A stretch of 64,000 bases of DNA. It comes from Aegilops tauschii subsp. strangulata. Its lineage: Eukaryota > Streptophyta > Magnoliopsida > Poales > Poaceae. The stretch lies in the NCBI RefSeq assembly GCF_002575655.3, contig NC_053037.3:567774880-567838879 (forward strand), written 5' to 3'. Shown here one piece after another: positions 1 through 11,319 of the stretch. Positions within the stretch are counted from its first letter, which is position 1, and each line of letters opens with the position of its first letter. The notes beneath the pieces were generated by a model that made no database searches, was not told the DNA's origin, and worked only from the letters and a program-made list of their open reading frames with translations. Made by a program: the position numbers and the translations under genes.

Positions 1-150
1 CCCGTCAGAAAACGATTAAAATTTTTCAAGGTTCAGTGGAGCAACCACACCGAGGATGAAGCAACATGGGAAAGAGAGGATTTTCTTCAGGCAGAGTACC
101 CACATCTATTTGAGGATCAGCTGAAATCTCGGGGACGAGATTTTTCCTAA
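1..150 (+). pseudogene. 3' end of pol from a second chromovirus copy (chromodomain tail)
   Basis: This stretch is nearly identical to 9856-10003, the end of the complete pol copy downstream. That end encodes the C-terminal chromodomain, thought to target integration to heterochromatin. One extra A near base 20 shifts the frame relative to the downstream copy, so this copy is separately mutated. Immediately after it come the purine-rich tract (about 149-160) and an LTR. It is therefore the right-hand end of another internal region that shares the LTR at 163-4280, and the rest lies off the window to the left. Confidence 0.85.
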
Positions 151-1456
151 GGGGGTAGGTGTTGTGACACCCAAAATTTTTATTTTGGTTTTATCAAAAT
201 CTTTATTTATATTGAAGGAGGTTATTTTTTTTTAAAAGGGACTCTCCTTCTCAAAAAATTTCTTTTATGACTAGTATTTTATTTGGTTCCATCCAAAACT
301 TGATCTTTGGTCTTGGAGGTTTTCATCTTATGTTTACTGAACACAAGTGTTTTTCCTTGGGAAAGTTTTTGAAAATCTTTTCTTTTTAAAAATAGCCCTA
401 TGGCTTATGGAGTGATCCTTTCCCCTTTCAAAATCTCCTCTTGCCATGACCTAAGTGGAAATCCCCTCCCAAAATCCATTCCCCCTCTTTGTGTCAAGAT
501 ATACTTCAAGTCCAGCAAGTTGAACTCCCCCATGATTTTATTTCCATTTATTTCTTATCAAAAACTTTTTCTGTCCTCTATTTTGACCCTTGGAGATTTA
601 CAAAGGAACTACCATTTCTCCTTTGAGTTTTGCCTCCAAACAAATTTCCCTGGCTAGTCCTTAGAGCCCTCAACCAAGATCCATGAAGATCCACTGGTCT
701 CCAGTTCAAAGTTTTCAAAATGAGCTTGCTGCAAGTTTGGACCATATTTGTCAAATTTGATGAAATTCATTTGTTCCCTTCTCCTAAAAATCTAAGAAAA
801 TTCAGGCAGCCTCTGGATGCATCGAGAGGTCACCTCACCAAGTCCCAGCTCCAGAAATTTTTTTCCTCATGCCAAATCATATCGTCGAACACCTGAAGGG
901 CACTGTTACTGTCAAAGTTCAGAAAATTCAGAGATACAGTTTCAGAAGCCGCTGTCGTTTTCTTCAGAACCTCTCCTCGATCTCGCCAGTAGCAGCAGCG
1001 GCACCTTGCGCCCTGTGCCTCCTTCTTATCCCTGCGCCGCACGATCGCCTGGAAGCTTGCAGGCGTCAGCGACGAGCTGGCAGAGGTGCGCCTCCCCGTG
1101 AGTGGCAGCAGCAGCGCCCATTGCGGCTGCCAGAGTGGCGCGGCGTTGGACGGCGCCGTCCCGCACCGCCCAAGCCACCAGAGGCCACCGCGTGGCCGTC
1201 CACTCACCCGTGCACACTGCAGGGCCGTCGTCGTGAACTGGTAGGCGCGGAGCGCGCTCCCTGCCGCCATCGTGCCCGTACGGCCGTTCTGTCGAGGGCG
1301 AGTGGATTACGCAAGCCCGACCGAGGTTTGAGCAGAGAAACGGTGCCAGTGATCCACCACGATGATGCCTAGCCACCTAAACCCCCTGCCCAACCTCTGC
1401 CTCGCCGTAATTTCTCGTCGGCGTTATCCCGTTCACGGCCACCTCCTCGGATCGCC

Positions 1457-1465
1457 TATAAAAGG
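1457..1465 (+). promoter_or_regulatory. TATA box of the chromovirus LTR
   Basis: TATAAAAGG lies in a GC-rich context about 1.3 kb into the LTR and is conserved in the second LTR at 11311-11319. It is a good candidate for the RNA polymerase II core promoter driving the genomic RNA. The transcription start would be roughly 30 bp downstream. Confidence 0.7.
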
Positions 1466-3220
1466 AGGTCCCGAGCTCGAACTCGAACCCGCACCATCTC
1501 TACACACCACAAGTACCACGCCAAGCCACTGGAAGAGCCCCGAGGAAGTCTTCTTCCCCAACTCCGGCCGCCTCGACCAGCTTCGGGATCCAGCACGATT
1601 CACTCTCGTGCGTGCACCCCTGCCTCTCAACTCTTGCCAGTAGCCTCCTAGTGCATCCACATCTCTGACCCGCGCGCCAATTTGAAGGTTGCAGCATCCA
1701 CCGGAGAGCTCCACCCTCGCCCGAACCACCGTCCGCCGGAGATAGGGTCGCCGTCGACGTGGTGCTCGCCGACGGTCAAGTACACCACCCACCGACGCGG
1801 AAGAACACCCTGAACCCGTAGGTACCCTCCGATCACTCTGCCTCGCCGTGGTTCAACGCCGGCGACCACCGCAGCCTTCGGGCGCCGGCGAGCTCGGCTG
1901 GATTTTGAACCTGACGGGTGGGACCCCCTCCGTCAGCCTCTCTTTCTTTTCCCCTTCGAACCGTTTTCTAAAAGCGCCTTCGGGCAGAATGTGTTTTCCT
2001 TCTGGGCTGACGTATTTCATACCGAAGCGTTTTCTGGTTTTTCAAACAAGCCCCTATATCTTTTCTGTTTCATCACAGATTAGTCCTTGGACTAAAACCT
2101 TTATATCTTTTTAACAAAAGATGCTTTTTGATTGATTCTTTTTCTGTCAGTCTTGTATTTTTGTCTAGTTTTTTATAGTATTTATTTGGAAAATTTTTGG
2201 AACAATTTTTATGCACGCAACGGTTTTCACGTTAGTATACGGTTTCGTTATACCGTAGGTTCCGGAGGAGGTGACGGAGCCGCGAACTTCGCCGAGCTAG
2301 ACTCCGACTTCTCCGAACCAGGCAAGCATGTTTGAACCTTTGATATGATGGGTGTTTTGCATGTTTGCTTGAATAGTTTGTGCATGGCATATGGGCATCG
2401 GTGAGTGTTACGTTGCATGCAAGGCAACTAACCGTGTGCTTCGAAGTTTACTGTGATCTTTTGATGAGAGATGACCTATCATGTGGTGACATGAGAGGTA
2501 GTAAGATGGTATTGTTGTAGCATGCCAGTCTTACGTCATGCGATAAACTCCGACGTTAACGTGCACCAAGACATGTTACCGTTCGTCCCCTCCCGTGCTG
2601 CCACATGTTTTCTGCAAAGAATGCAGTTTAGTAAGTTGCAAACCTCTTTCCTTGTACACACCAAATAGAGGGGCCGGGATGAGGGTTCCATGGCCCTAGA
2701 TTAAAGCCAGTCATCCTGTCAGGGGGCATGGGTGTTTCCGGTTGGGACCGAGAGGGGGGCACCCCTTAGAGCGCGCGATATAAATTTGATCCCATGCTAC
2801 GCGAGGTTGTAGCCTCCTCGTCTCAAAGTTTTTCTTGAACGTTGCTTGGGGTGATTCCTGGGATCGGAATGTGGAATGGGTCTGTACTGGTTAGATGTGT
2901 TTCTCCTAAAATACCGTAAACGGAACTAGTCCCTTGTGACTACTGAAATCCGTTGGCTGTGGTTAAGAGTACAAACTCTGCAGAGTCAAAACCTTCCGAG
3001 TCATCGTGTCCATGGTCAAGGACCTTGGTCAACTTATCCATATCAGTCTCAGTGTCAGTCCCTGTGTCAGTCTCCGTGGAAATCCCCGGTAAACAAGCTT
3101 GAGTGGTAAACCCGGTTGAATGTTATCCCTGTGGATGGACTAACCATTTTATTATTTCGTACCTGAATATTCCCTTGAAATGATTTAAATTCATGAGCTA
3201 CTGAAATTTCAAGTTATGGG

Positions 3221-3604
3221 ATATAAGCCCTTTACGTGATGTCGCTCAGACGTCCGACTGTGGCACTCTTGTCATTTACCTTTGATATAAGCCCTTTATG
3301 TGATGTCGCTCAGACGTCCGACTGTGGCACTCTTGTCATTTACTTTTGATATAAGCCCTTTATGTGATGTCGCTCAGACGTCCGACTGTGGCACGCTCGT
3401 TATTTACTTTTGATATAAGCCCTTTATGTGATGTCACTCACACGTCCGACTGTGGCACTCTTGTCATTTACTTTTGATATAAGCCTTTTATGTGATGTCG
3501 CTCAGACGTCCGACTGTGGCACGCACTGTCATTTATATTCCATTATAAGCCCTTTATGTGGTGTCGCCTTGACGCCCGACTGCGGCATTGTTAATTTATT
3601 TGTA
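3221..3604 (+). repeat. 64-bp minisatellite inside the LTR, about six units
   Basis: Units start at about 3221, 3285, 3349, 3413, 3477 and, degenerate, 3543. Each begins ATATAAGCCCTTTATGTGAT and contains CAGACGTCCGACTGTGGCAC. The spacing is exactly 64 bp for the first five. Each unit holds a GACGTC palindrome (ACGT core), one variant having lost it in the other LTR. Confidence 0.9.
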
Positions 3605-4284
3605 TCCTTTCGAGGGGTCATTTCAGACACTCGATTGGCATTCAGTATTACTTTGGGATTTCGGGAGGACTACCGCCCGACTTCCTTTTTATTTCCCATG
3701 CATAGCTATTTTATTATCTGAGTGCGCATTATTAATCTGTTCATATGCATCATGTTTGCATTTGTTATATCTTATGTCCAAGCTGTCTTGCGAGTACTTT
3801 CATAGTACTCACCTGGCTTGTTGATTTGGCCAGATGTTGACGAAGGCGATCTCATGGATGAAGAGTTTGATAGTGAGTCCGACGCCTAGAGGAGTCCCAG
3901 TCAGTCCCGTGCGATCCTGGATTTCGGTCACTTGTATTATATACGCTTCCGCCACCCACAATAAGAGTCCTCGAGCCTCACTCCGACGCTCGATGAGCTG
4001 TTAGATTTAGGAGTCCTGTCACCCACTTCTCTGTGACATATCCACCACCACTTTTATTACGAGTCAGTAGTTATGCCACCATATCCGCCTTTATGTTTAA
4101 TATCCGCGTGCTTGTAATAAATTGTTGAGCAGTCTCCGCTCAACCTTGTATTATATTTAGTACTCCTGGAATTTTTCTGTAATCAAGAAATGGTCTACCA
4201 GTAAGAAGGATTCTTCTCTACTGGTCCGTAAAAGGGATCGGTTTCTCAATAAATGTTTTATTGGAAAACCGGTCGTGACAAACT

Positions 4285-4297
4285 TGGTATCAGAGCC
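4285..4297 (+). other. Primer binding site (initiator tRNA-Met type)
   Basis: TGGTATCAGAGCC follows the LTR end by 4 bp and matches the usual plant retrotransposon site complementary to the 3' end of initiator tRNA-Met. It primes minus-strand DNA synthesis and sets the plus orientation of the element. Confidence 0.92.
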
Positions 4298-4445
4298 AGG
4301 CTGACTATAGGAAGCCACTAGGTGCGGTCGTTAATCGGTTATTAGCGTTTTTAGTGCTTTTCAGCATTTTGCAAATGTAGCTATTTTCTGTTGGTCATCA
4401 TAAATTTATGATTTGACTACTCAGAATTTTTGCCTACTTTTGCAG

Positions 4446-5225
4446 ATGGCTGGCAACGACTGCGAGACACGGGTATTCACCAATGTGCCCGAGGGGTTTG
4501 TCAAACTTCTCGTCTCCATCACCAAGCTCACGATCGGGCCAGCGACTCGTCCAGAGTTCACGCTTTACCAGCACAAGCTCAGCGACGACTTGTCTATGCA
4601 CCAGGCCGTGGTGCAATTCAAGGGAGGACGTTCTGCGTCTAGCCACTTCCGTTTTGTGGGGAGAGCCATGCCTACGGAGAGGCATGCCATGCAGATGGCC
4701 GCCCGTGAGGCGATAGCTCGTCTTCGGGATGTTCTTCCTACGATGAAGACTCGTCGCTACCGCTACCTCCCATGCCATGTGCCATATACTTGTCACTATG
4801 CATTCGCCTGCCATAGGGGAGAGAGAGATGAAGCTATCGAGATGCTGGTTGAGTATCTCAAGGCTCTGGAGGCAGCTTTCGACAACCTCGTGGACGACCT
4901 TGTGGCTACCCGTATGGACTTAGTGCGGGGCTGTTCCGCCAACAGGAGGGAGCTTCTCCACATGGCTCCGCCACTGACTTTCGTCTCGTGCTCAGCATCC
5001 TATTCACCTGCCATTTTAGCCACCGCTCGCCGTCTGCCTACCACTGAGGAGTTTGACCAGGTCATTGCTCCTACTCCAGTCAGAGCTGCACCGCCGACCG
5101 CACCCGCACCTCAGCGCAGTGCTTCGTGCCTGGAGCCTATTAGGGAGGAGGTGGAGGTTGAGTCTCCTGCGCCGTTGGGTCTTACCCTCAGCAGGCAGAA
5201 GGAAATCTTCACCATCTCCGACTGA
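4446..5225 (+). CDS. Extra ORF before gag in the chromovirus, function unknown
   Basis: An intact 259-codon ORF lies between the primer site and gag, a place where chromoviruses normally have only leader. The start chosen is the ATG at 4446 (MAGNDCETRV); an in-frame ATG at 4413 is possible. Residues about 37-98 have a pattern that loosely resembles a double-stranded-RNA-binding fold: a strand near residue 53 (QAVVQFKG), a second near 66 (SHFRFVGR), then a helix rich in Ala and Arg (HAMQMAAREAIARL). That is inference from pattern alone. The C-terminal third (about 195-240) is Pro/Ala-rich and probably disordered. No stop or frameshift occurs in it although gag and pol are broken. It is separated from gag by about 335 bp on the same strand and would be made from genomic RNA or a subgenomic message. 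Confidence 0.6.
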   Translation: MAGNDCETRVFTNVPEGFVKLLVSITKLTIGPATRPEFTLYQHKLSDDLSMHQAVVQFKGGRSASSHFRFVGRAMPTERHAMQMAAREAIARLRDVLPTMKTRRYRYLPCHVPYTCHYAFACHRGERDEAIEMLVEYLKALEAAFDNLVDDLVATRMDLVRGCSANRRELLHMAPPLTFVSCSASYSPAILATARRLPTTEEFDQVIAPTPVRAAPPTAPAPQRSASCLEPIREEVEVESPAPLGLTLSRQKEIFTISD

Positions 5226-5561
5226 GTGCGCCTACCAGCCGTGTGATGTACCCGCTTGTATGATATGTTTATATGTACATAGGTTTGGTGAGAAGTAGTG
5301 TGTGTGCGCATCATGTAGGAACTCGGAGAAGTGCACTAGCCTAAATAACATGTCAGGAATGTGTACGCACATCCTGAGTGATGTATTGTATATTTTCGAA
5401 TCGCGTGTAAGATATGTGCTGAGCAGTCCTTCTCCGTGCGCAATCAAATGTTTTTCTTGAAAAAAACCTTGAGGTCTTTTAAATTTTTGCCTTTGCAAAA
5501 TATTCCTTGTGCCACACAGTTCTTCTCATGAGTTTTGCAAAATAATACCCCAGAGTGGAAA
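5226..5561 (+). other. Spacer between the extra ORF and gag
   Basis: This 336-bp leader-like stretch has stops in all plus frames and no recognised motif. A run of A residues occurs near 5459. Confidence 0.5.
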
Positions 5562-6611
5562 ATGTCTCGTCCCTGGACTCGTTCCATGCCAAATCCACCG
5601 GAAGAAGTTTATGGGACCCAGACAAGCAACAACTTCACACAGGGACAGTCTAGTCAGCAGGACAGCAAGGCAGCATTATCTCAAGTATGCCGCCTTTTCG
5701 AACAAATCCAGCAGCAGCACCAAGAAATGATGAATCACGTCATCAATATGGGAAATCACCGTGAGCCATACCAACCGCATTCCAAGTTGTCTGAACTACA
5801 GAAGACACGTCCTCCAACGTTCGCTCACACTGATAGGCCGCTTGAAGCCGATGATTGGGTTCGAGACATCGAAAGGAAGTTTATTAGTGCACAATGTTCA
5901 GATCATGAGAAGCTGCTTTATGCACCTCACTACCTCACTGGAGCAGCTACCGCATGGTGGGAAAATTTCCTACACATGCACCCCAGTGAACATAACATCA
6001 CCTGGGAAGAGTTTAAGGAAGGTTTTCGTGGGGCGCACATCCCCAGGAGCATTATAAAGATCAAGAAAAGGGAGTTTGATGATCTCAAGCAGAGAGGCAT
6101 GACAGTGACTGAATACAACAATCAGTTTACTCAACTATCTCGTTACGCCTACGATGAGCATATGACTGAGAATAAAAGGATGGAAAAAAATTTGGATGGC
6201 CTGGTGCCAGCTCTAAAATGCCAACTGGTCGTACACACTTTTCCCGATTTCAAAACTCTGGTTGACAAGGCTATTACATTGGAGAATGAGCGCCGCAGCC
6301 TGGAGGATATTCGCAAGTGAAAAAGGGACAAGACGGCTCATGCTCGCAGCAACCGGAGCAAGACTGATATTCAGAGGAATGAAGCGAGAAATTCCACGAC
6401 CACTGCTCTAAGGCCAACCAAACATTTCCATTCAAGGGACAAGGACGTTACGTACCGCCCAGGGGTCACTTGCTATGCTTGTGGAGAGGAAGGGCACTAC
6501 GCCAAACAATGCCCAAAACCAAGGAACTCGCCCCCTAAGCCGAACAATGGTGGAAATAATCCAGCCCCCAAGCGTAACAATTTCAACCCCAACAACAATC
6601 ACAAGAAGGGT
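5562..6611 (+). pseudogene. gag: gag of the chromovirus, one in-frame stop
   Basis: Encodes the capsid/nucleocapsid polyprotein. The ATG at 5562 (MSRPWTRSMPNPPEE) is preferred over a TTG at 5535. A Retrotrans_gag capsid domain spans about residues 75-235, including TAATAWWENF, which is typical of plant Ty3/gypsy capsids. A CCHC zinc knuckle follows at about 6469-6513 ([14 protein letters not shown], spacing C-x2-C-x4-H-x4-C). A TGA at 6318-6320 interrupts the frame between capsid and knuckle, but the frame continues unchanged into protease and pol at 6615, so the product was originally a single Gag-Pol. The stop reads like CGA changed to TGA, a common methyl-CpG decay. Programmed readthrough cannot be excluded but is less likely. 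Confidence 0.85.
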
Positions 6612-6614
6612 CAC

Positions 6615-8804
6615 TTGAACCATGTGACCAAGGAGGAAGCACAGAATGCCCCAGACATCGTACTCGGTACGTTCCCTGTGAACACAATACCTGCCACGGT
6701 TTTGTTTGATTCTGGAGCTCCTCACTCGTTCATTTCGAAGAGTTTTGTTTTGCAACATGGTTTTCCGATACCTCCTTTGAAAAAGTCCATGATCATCAAG
6801 TCCCCCGGGAATAAGCAGATCACTCAGAGTTACTGCCAAGGTGTGATTGTTGAGTTTGAAGGACTAGAGTTTCAGGCGAATCTCATCGTGTTGGAAAATA
6901 AAGGACTGGATGTTATCCTAGGAATGGACTGGTTAACCACCAACAAGGGATTTATCGACTGTTTCAATCGGACTGTGATTCTTACTCATCATCACGGTAA
7001 GACAATAAAAGTTGCAGCTCAAGAGAGACCACGGTCACAGCAACCAAAGTTAAACAAGGTGGACATTTCAGAATTGAGAAAAGTTCCAGTAGTGTGTGAA
7101 TTTCCTGACGTATTTCCTGAAGAACTACCAGGCATGCCACCAGACCGAGAGATAGAGTTCAGCATTGAACTAGCACCTGGCACCACCCCCATTTATAAGA
7201 AACCTTATAGAATGGCGCCCTCCGAGTTGGTAGAATTAAAGAAGCAAATAAAAGAATTACTGGACAAAGGATTTATACGAGCCAACTCCTCACCTTGGGG
7301 TTCACCAGTATTATTTGCCAAGAAAAAGGATGGGACACTGAGATTGTGTATAGACTACCGAGCTCTCAACATGGTCACCATCAAAAACAAATATCCGATG
7401 CCACGGATAAATGATTTATTTGACCAGCTTGCACAAGCCAAGGTGTTCTCAAAAATTTATTTAAGATCGGGGTATCATCAACTAAAAGTACGGACAGAAG
7501 ATATCCCTAAGATGGCATTCACCTCCAGATATGGTTTATATGAGTTCACAGTAATGCCGTTTGGGCTGACGAACGCCCCCGCATATTTCGTCCACCTCAT
7601 GAACAAAGTGTTTATGAAATTTATGGACAAATTTGTTGTGGTGTTCATTGATGATATTCTGGTATACTCAGAAACACCAGAAGAACATGCTGAACATCTC
7701 AGGATTGTATTGGGAGAATTAAGAAAACATCAACTATACGCCAAATTCAGCAAATGTGAATTTTGGCTAAGACAAGTTGGTTTTCTAGGCCATATATTGA
7801 CCCAAGAAGGCATTGCCGTAGACCCAGAAAAAGTCAAAGCCATACTTGACTGGAAACCACCAGCCAACGTAACAGACGTACAAAGTTTCCTAGGAATGGC
7901 TGGATATTACCGAAGGTTTATTGAAGGATTCTCCACTATGGCAAAACCAATGACACAATTGCTCAAGAAAGATAATAAATTTGTATGGACTGAAGCGTGC
8001 GAGAAAAGCTTCCAAGAACTCAAGAGGAAATTAACAACAGCACCGGTTTTGGTTGTGCCAGACATACACAAAAGTTTTGAAGTGTATTGTGACGCATCCC
8101 GGAAGGGCCTCGGGTGCGTATTGATGCAGGACGGCAAAGTTGTCGCATATGCTTCCAGGCAACTACGGAAGCATGAGGAAAATTATCCTACTCATGACTT
8201 GGAGCTAGCAGCAGTCATCCATGCACTCAAAGAGTGGAGGCACTTTCTGTTGGGAAATCGTTGTGAAATATATACGGACCATAAGAGCCTTAAATATATT
8301 TTCACGCAACCAGAGCTAAATTTACGACAACGACGCTGGTTGGAATTGGTCAAGGACTATGATGTTGGCATTCACTACCATCCAGGGAAGGCAAATGTAG
8401 TGGCAGACGCTGTTAGTCGGAACCCCAGCTCGAGCAACGACAGTCTACAGAACTTGAGGCCTGAAATTCAGCGGGAGTTCGCCAAACTCAATATGGTGAT
8501 AGTCGCGGAGGGCAGCGTATCAAATCTGGAGATACAGCCCAACTTAATGAAACAAATCAAGAAGGCTCAGCATGGGCATCCCAGCATCGAAGGGATAAAG
8601 AGAAAAATGAGCGTTGGCAAGGCTTCAGAGTTCGTCATAGACAATGAGGGTGTATTACGGTACGGGGACAGACTTTGTGTACCAAACATTGAGGACCTTA
8701 AACAGCAAATCCTAACCGAAAGCCACACTGCCCCATATTCAATCCACCCTAGAGGAACCAAAATGTACAAAGACATTCAGGAAAGGTTTGGTGGCACGGC
8801 ATGA
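6615..8804 (+). pseudogene. pol: pol 5' part: protease, reverse transcriptase, RNase H, start of integrase
   Basis: In frame with gag. The protease has FDSGAPHSF at residues 31-39, with the DSG active site intact. The reverse transcriptase begins near residue 180; FIDD (residues 345-348) supplies two catalytic Asp, but motif A reads [10 protein letters not shown], with Tyr at residue 282 (7458-7460) where the family has an essential Asp. RNase H follows with YCDAS (Asp 493) and YTDHKSL, both intact. The integrase His-His half of the zinc domain begins near the end. The frame is lost at about 8788-8795, where one base is missing from the usual aromatic WWHG-type motif, giving a premature end at 8804. 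The copy is therefore doubly disabled, by a missing catalytic Asp and by a frameshift. Confidence 0.9.
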
Positions 8805-10003
8805 AGAGGGATATAGCCACATTCATTGCATGTTGTGATTCGTGTCAGCGCATCAAAGCCGAACACCAAAAACCAGCAGGGCTGCTACAGCCAAACAGGA
8901 TACCTGAGTGGAAATGGGACGAAATTGGAATGGATTTTATCGTCGGACTACCTCGATCACAACGCGGAAATGATGCCATATGGGTCATCACAGATAGGCT
9001 AACCAAGGTAGCACATTTCATTCCCGTGAAGACGACCTACTCCACTCAAAGACTTGCTAAGCTTTATCTCTCCCACATAGTTTGTCTGCATGGAGTCCCA
9101 AAGACTATAATATATGACCGGGGCACTCAATTTGTCTCTAAATTTTGGGATCACTTACAACAAGCTCTGGGCACTCAACTAGCATTAAGTACAGCGTACC
9201 ACCCCCAGACTGATGGACAAATGGAACGCGTGAACCAAATCCTAGAAGACATGCTGAGAGCCTGTGTTCTCACCTATGGAACCAGTTGGGAGGAAAGTTT
9301 GCCATATGCCAAATTCGCATACAACAACAGCTACCAAGCCAGCCTACAAATGGCACCTTTTGAAGCATTGTACGGACGGAGATGTCGTACCCCATTAAAT
9401 TGGTCAGAAACAGGTGACAGTCATATCTTCGGCCCAGACATGCTCAAGGAAGCCGAGGATAAAGTTAAACAAATCAGGGACCGACTCAAGACAGCTCAAA
9501 GCCGACAAAAGAGCTACTACGATCGAAAACATCGTGAGGTCAGCTTTGAACCCGGTGAATATGTGTACCTACGAGTGTCCCCTATGAGGGGCCTGCAACG
9601 GTTCAAAATTAAAGGGAAGCTAGCCCCAAGATTTATTGGACCCTTCTGTGTAGTTGCACGAAGAGGCACAGTAGCCTACCAGCTAGACCTACCCAAAGAG
9701 ATGTCAGACGTCCACGACGTGTTCCACGTCTCACAGTTGAGGAAATGTGTGAGCAACCCGGAAAAGCATGTATCTCATGAGAGCATTGACGTGCAACTAG
9801 ACCTCACCTACAGAGAGCGACCAGTAAAAATATTGGAAGATTCTGAAAGGAGGATCCGTCAGAAAACGATTAAATTTTTCAAGATTCAGTGGAGCAACCA
9901 CACCGAGGATGAAGCAACATGGGAAAGAGAGGATTTTCTTCAGGCAGAGTACCCACATCTATTTGAGGATCAGCTAAAATCTCGGGGACGAGATTTTTCC
10001 TAA
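8801..10003 (+). pseudogene. pol: pol 3' part: integrase core and chromodomain
   Basis: Continues pol in the next frame after the one-base deletion near 8790. The Cys pair of the integrase zinc domain is at residues 12 and 15 (CDSC). The catalytic core has Asp 45 (GMDFIVGLP), Asp 106 (YDRGTQF) and Glu 142 (QMERVNQ), with 35 residues between the last two, as expected for D,D35E. A GPY/F-like region follows (IGPFCVVARRGTVAYQL). A chromodomain closes the protein (about 340-390, with FKIQWSNHTEDEATWE). All catalytic residues are present; only the frame is broken. The stop TAA is followed by the AAGGGGGTAGG purine tract and the 3' LTR. Confidence 0.9.
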
Positions 10004-11310
10004 GGGGGTAGGTGTTGTGACACCCAAAAATTTTATTTTGGTTTTATCAAAATCTTTATTTATATTGAAGGAGGATATTTAATTTTTTTTAAAGGGACTC
10101 TCCTTCTCAAAAAATTTATTTTATGACTAGTATTTTATTTGGTTCCATCCAAAACTTGATCTTTGGTCTTGGAGGTTTTCATCTTATGTTTACACAACAC
10201 AAGTGTTTTTCCTTGGGAAAGTTTTTGAAAATCTTTTCTTTTTAAAAATAGCCCTATGGCTTATGGAGTGATCCTTTCCCCTTTCAAAATCTCCTCTTGC
10301 CATGACCTAAGTGGAAATCCCCTCCCAAAAGCCATTCCCCCTCTTTGTGTCAAGATATACTTCAAGTCCAGCAAGTTGAACTCCCCCATGATTTTATTTC
10401 CATTTATTTCTTATCAAAAACTTTTTCTGTCCTCTATTTTGACCCTTTGAGATTTACAACGGAACTACCATTTCTCCTTTGAGTTTTGCCTCCAAACAAA
10501 TTTCCCTGGCTAGTCCTTAGAGCCCTCAACGAAGATCCATGAAGATCCACTGGTCTCCAGTTCAAAGTTTTCAAAATGAGCTTGCTGCAAGTTTGGACCA
10601 TATTTGTCAAATTTGATGAAATTCATTTGTTCCCTTCTCCTAAAAATCTGAGAAAATTCAGGCAGCCTCTGGATGCATCGAGAGGTCACCTCACCAAGTC
10701 CCAGCTCCAGAATTTTTTTCCTCATGCCAAATCATATCGTCGAACACTTGAAGGGCACTATTACTGTCGAAGTTCAGAAAATTCAGAGATACAGTTTCAG
10801 AAGCCGCTATCGTTTTCTTCAGAACCTCTCCTCGATCTCGCCAGTAGCAGCAGTGGCACCTTGCGCCCTGTGCCTCCTTCTTATCCCTGCGCCGCACGAT
10901 CGCCTGGAAGCTTGCGGGCGTCGGTGACGAGCTGGCAGAGGTATGCCTCCCCGTGAGTGGCAGCAGCAGCGCCCATTGCGGCTGCCAGAGTGGCGCGGCG
11001 TTGGACGGCGCCGTCCCGCACCGCAAAAGCCACCAGAGGCCACCGCGTGGCCGTCCACTCACCCGTGCACACTGCAGGGCCGTCGTCGTGAACTTGTAGG
11101 CGCGGAGCGTGCTCCCTGCCGCCGTCGTGCCCGTACGGCCGTTCCGTCGAGGGCCAGTGGATTACGCAAGCCCAACCGAGGTTTGAGCAGAGAAACAGTG
11201 CCAGTGATCCACCACGATGATGCCTAGCCACCTAAACCCCTGCCCAACCTCTGCCTCGCCGTAATTTCTCGCCGGCGTTATCCCATTCACGGCCACCTCC
11301 TCGGATCGCC

Positions 11311-11319
11311 TATAAAAGG
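11311..11319 (+). promoter_or_regulatory. TATA box of the right chromovirus LTR
   Basis: TATAAAAGG at the same relative position as in the left LTR. In a 3' LTR it could drive readthrough transcription into the flanking Retand/Tat-type sequence. Confidence 0.65.

Larger units (their letters stand above)
163..4280 (+). repeat. Chromovirus LTR (shared by two internal regions)
   Basis: It begins TGTGACACCC and ends CGGTCGTGACA, matching the copy at 10016-14121 almost base for base. A purine-rich tract lies just upstream and a primer binding site 4 bp downstream. A TATAAAAGG box occurs at 1457. ORFs of 60-170 codons inside it on both strands show no domain and are GC-rich chance ORFs. The 3' third carries a 64-bp tandem repeat. 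Confidence 0.93.

Noticed and set aside
869..1376. Overlapping ORFs of 94-167 codons on both strands in the chromovirus LTR
   Set aside because: GC-rich, no domain, open on both strands at once, and repeated with frame changes in the other LTR; chance ORFs.
3221..3604. Possible CRISPR-like array
   Set aside because: The repeated unit is continuous with no variable spacers and lies in a plant retrotransposon LTR.
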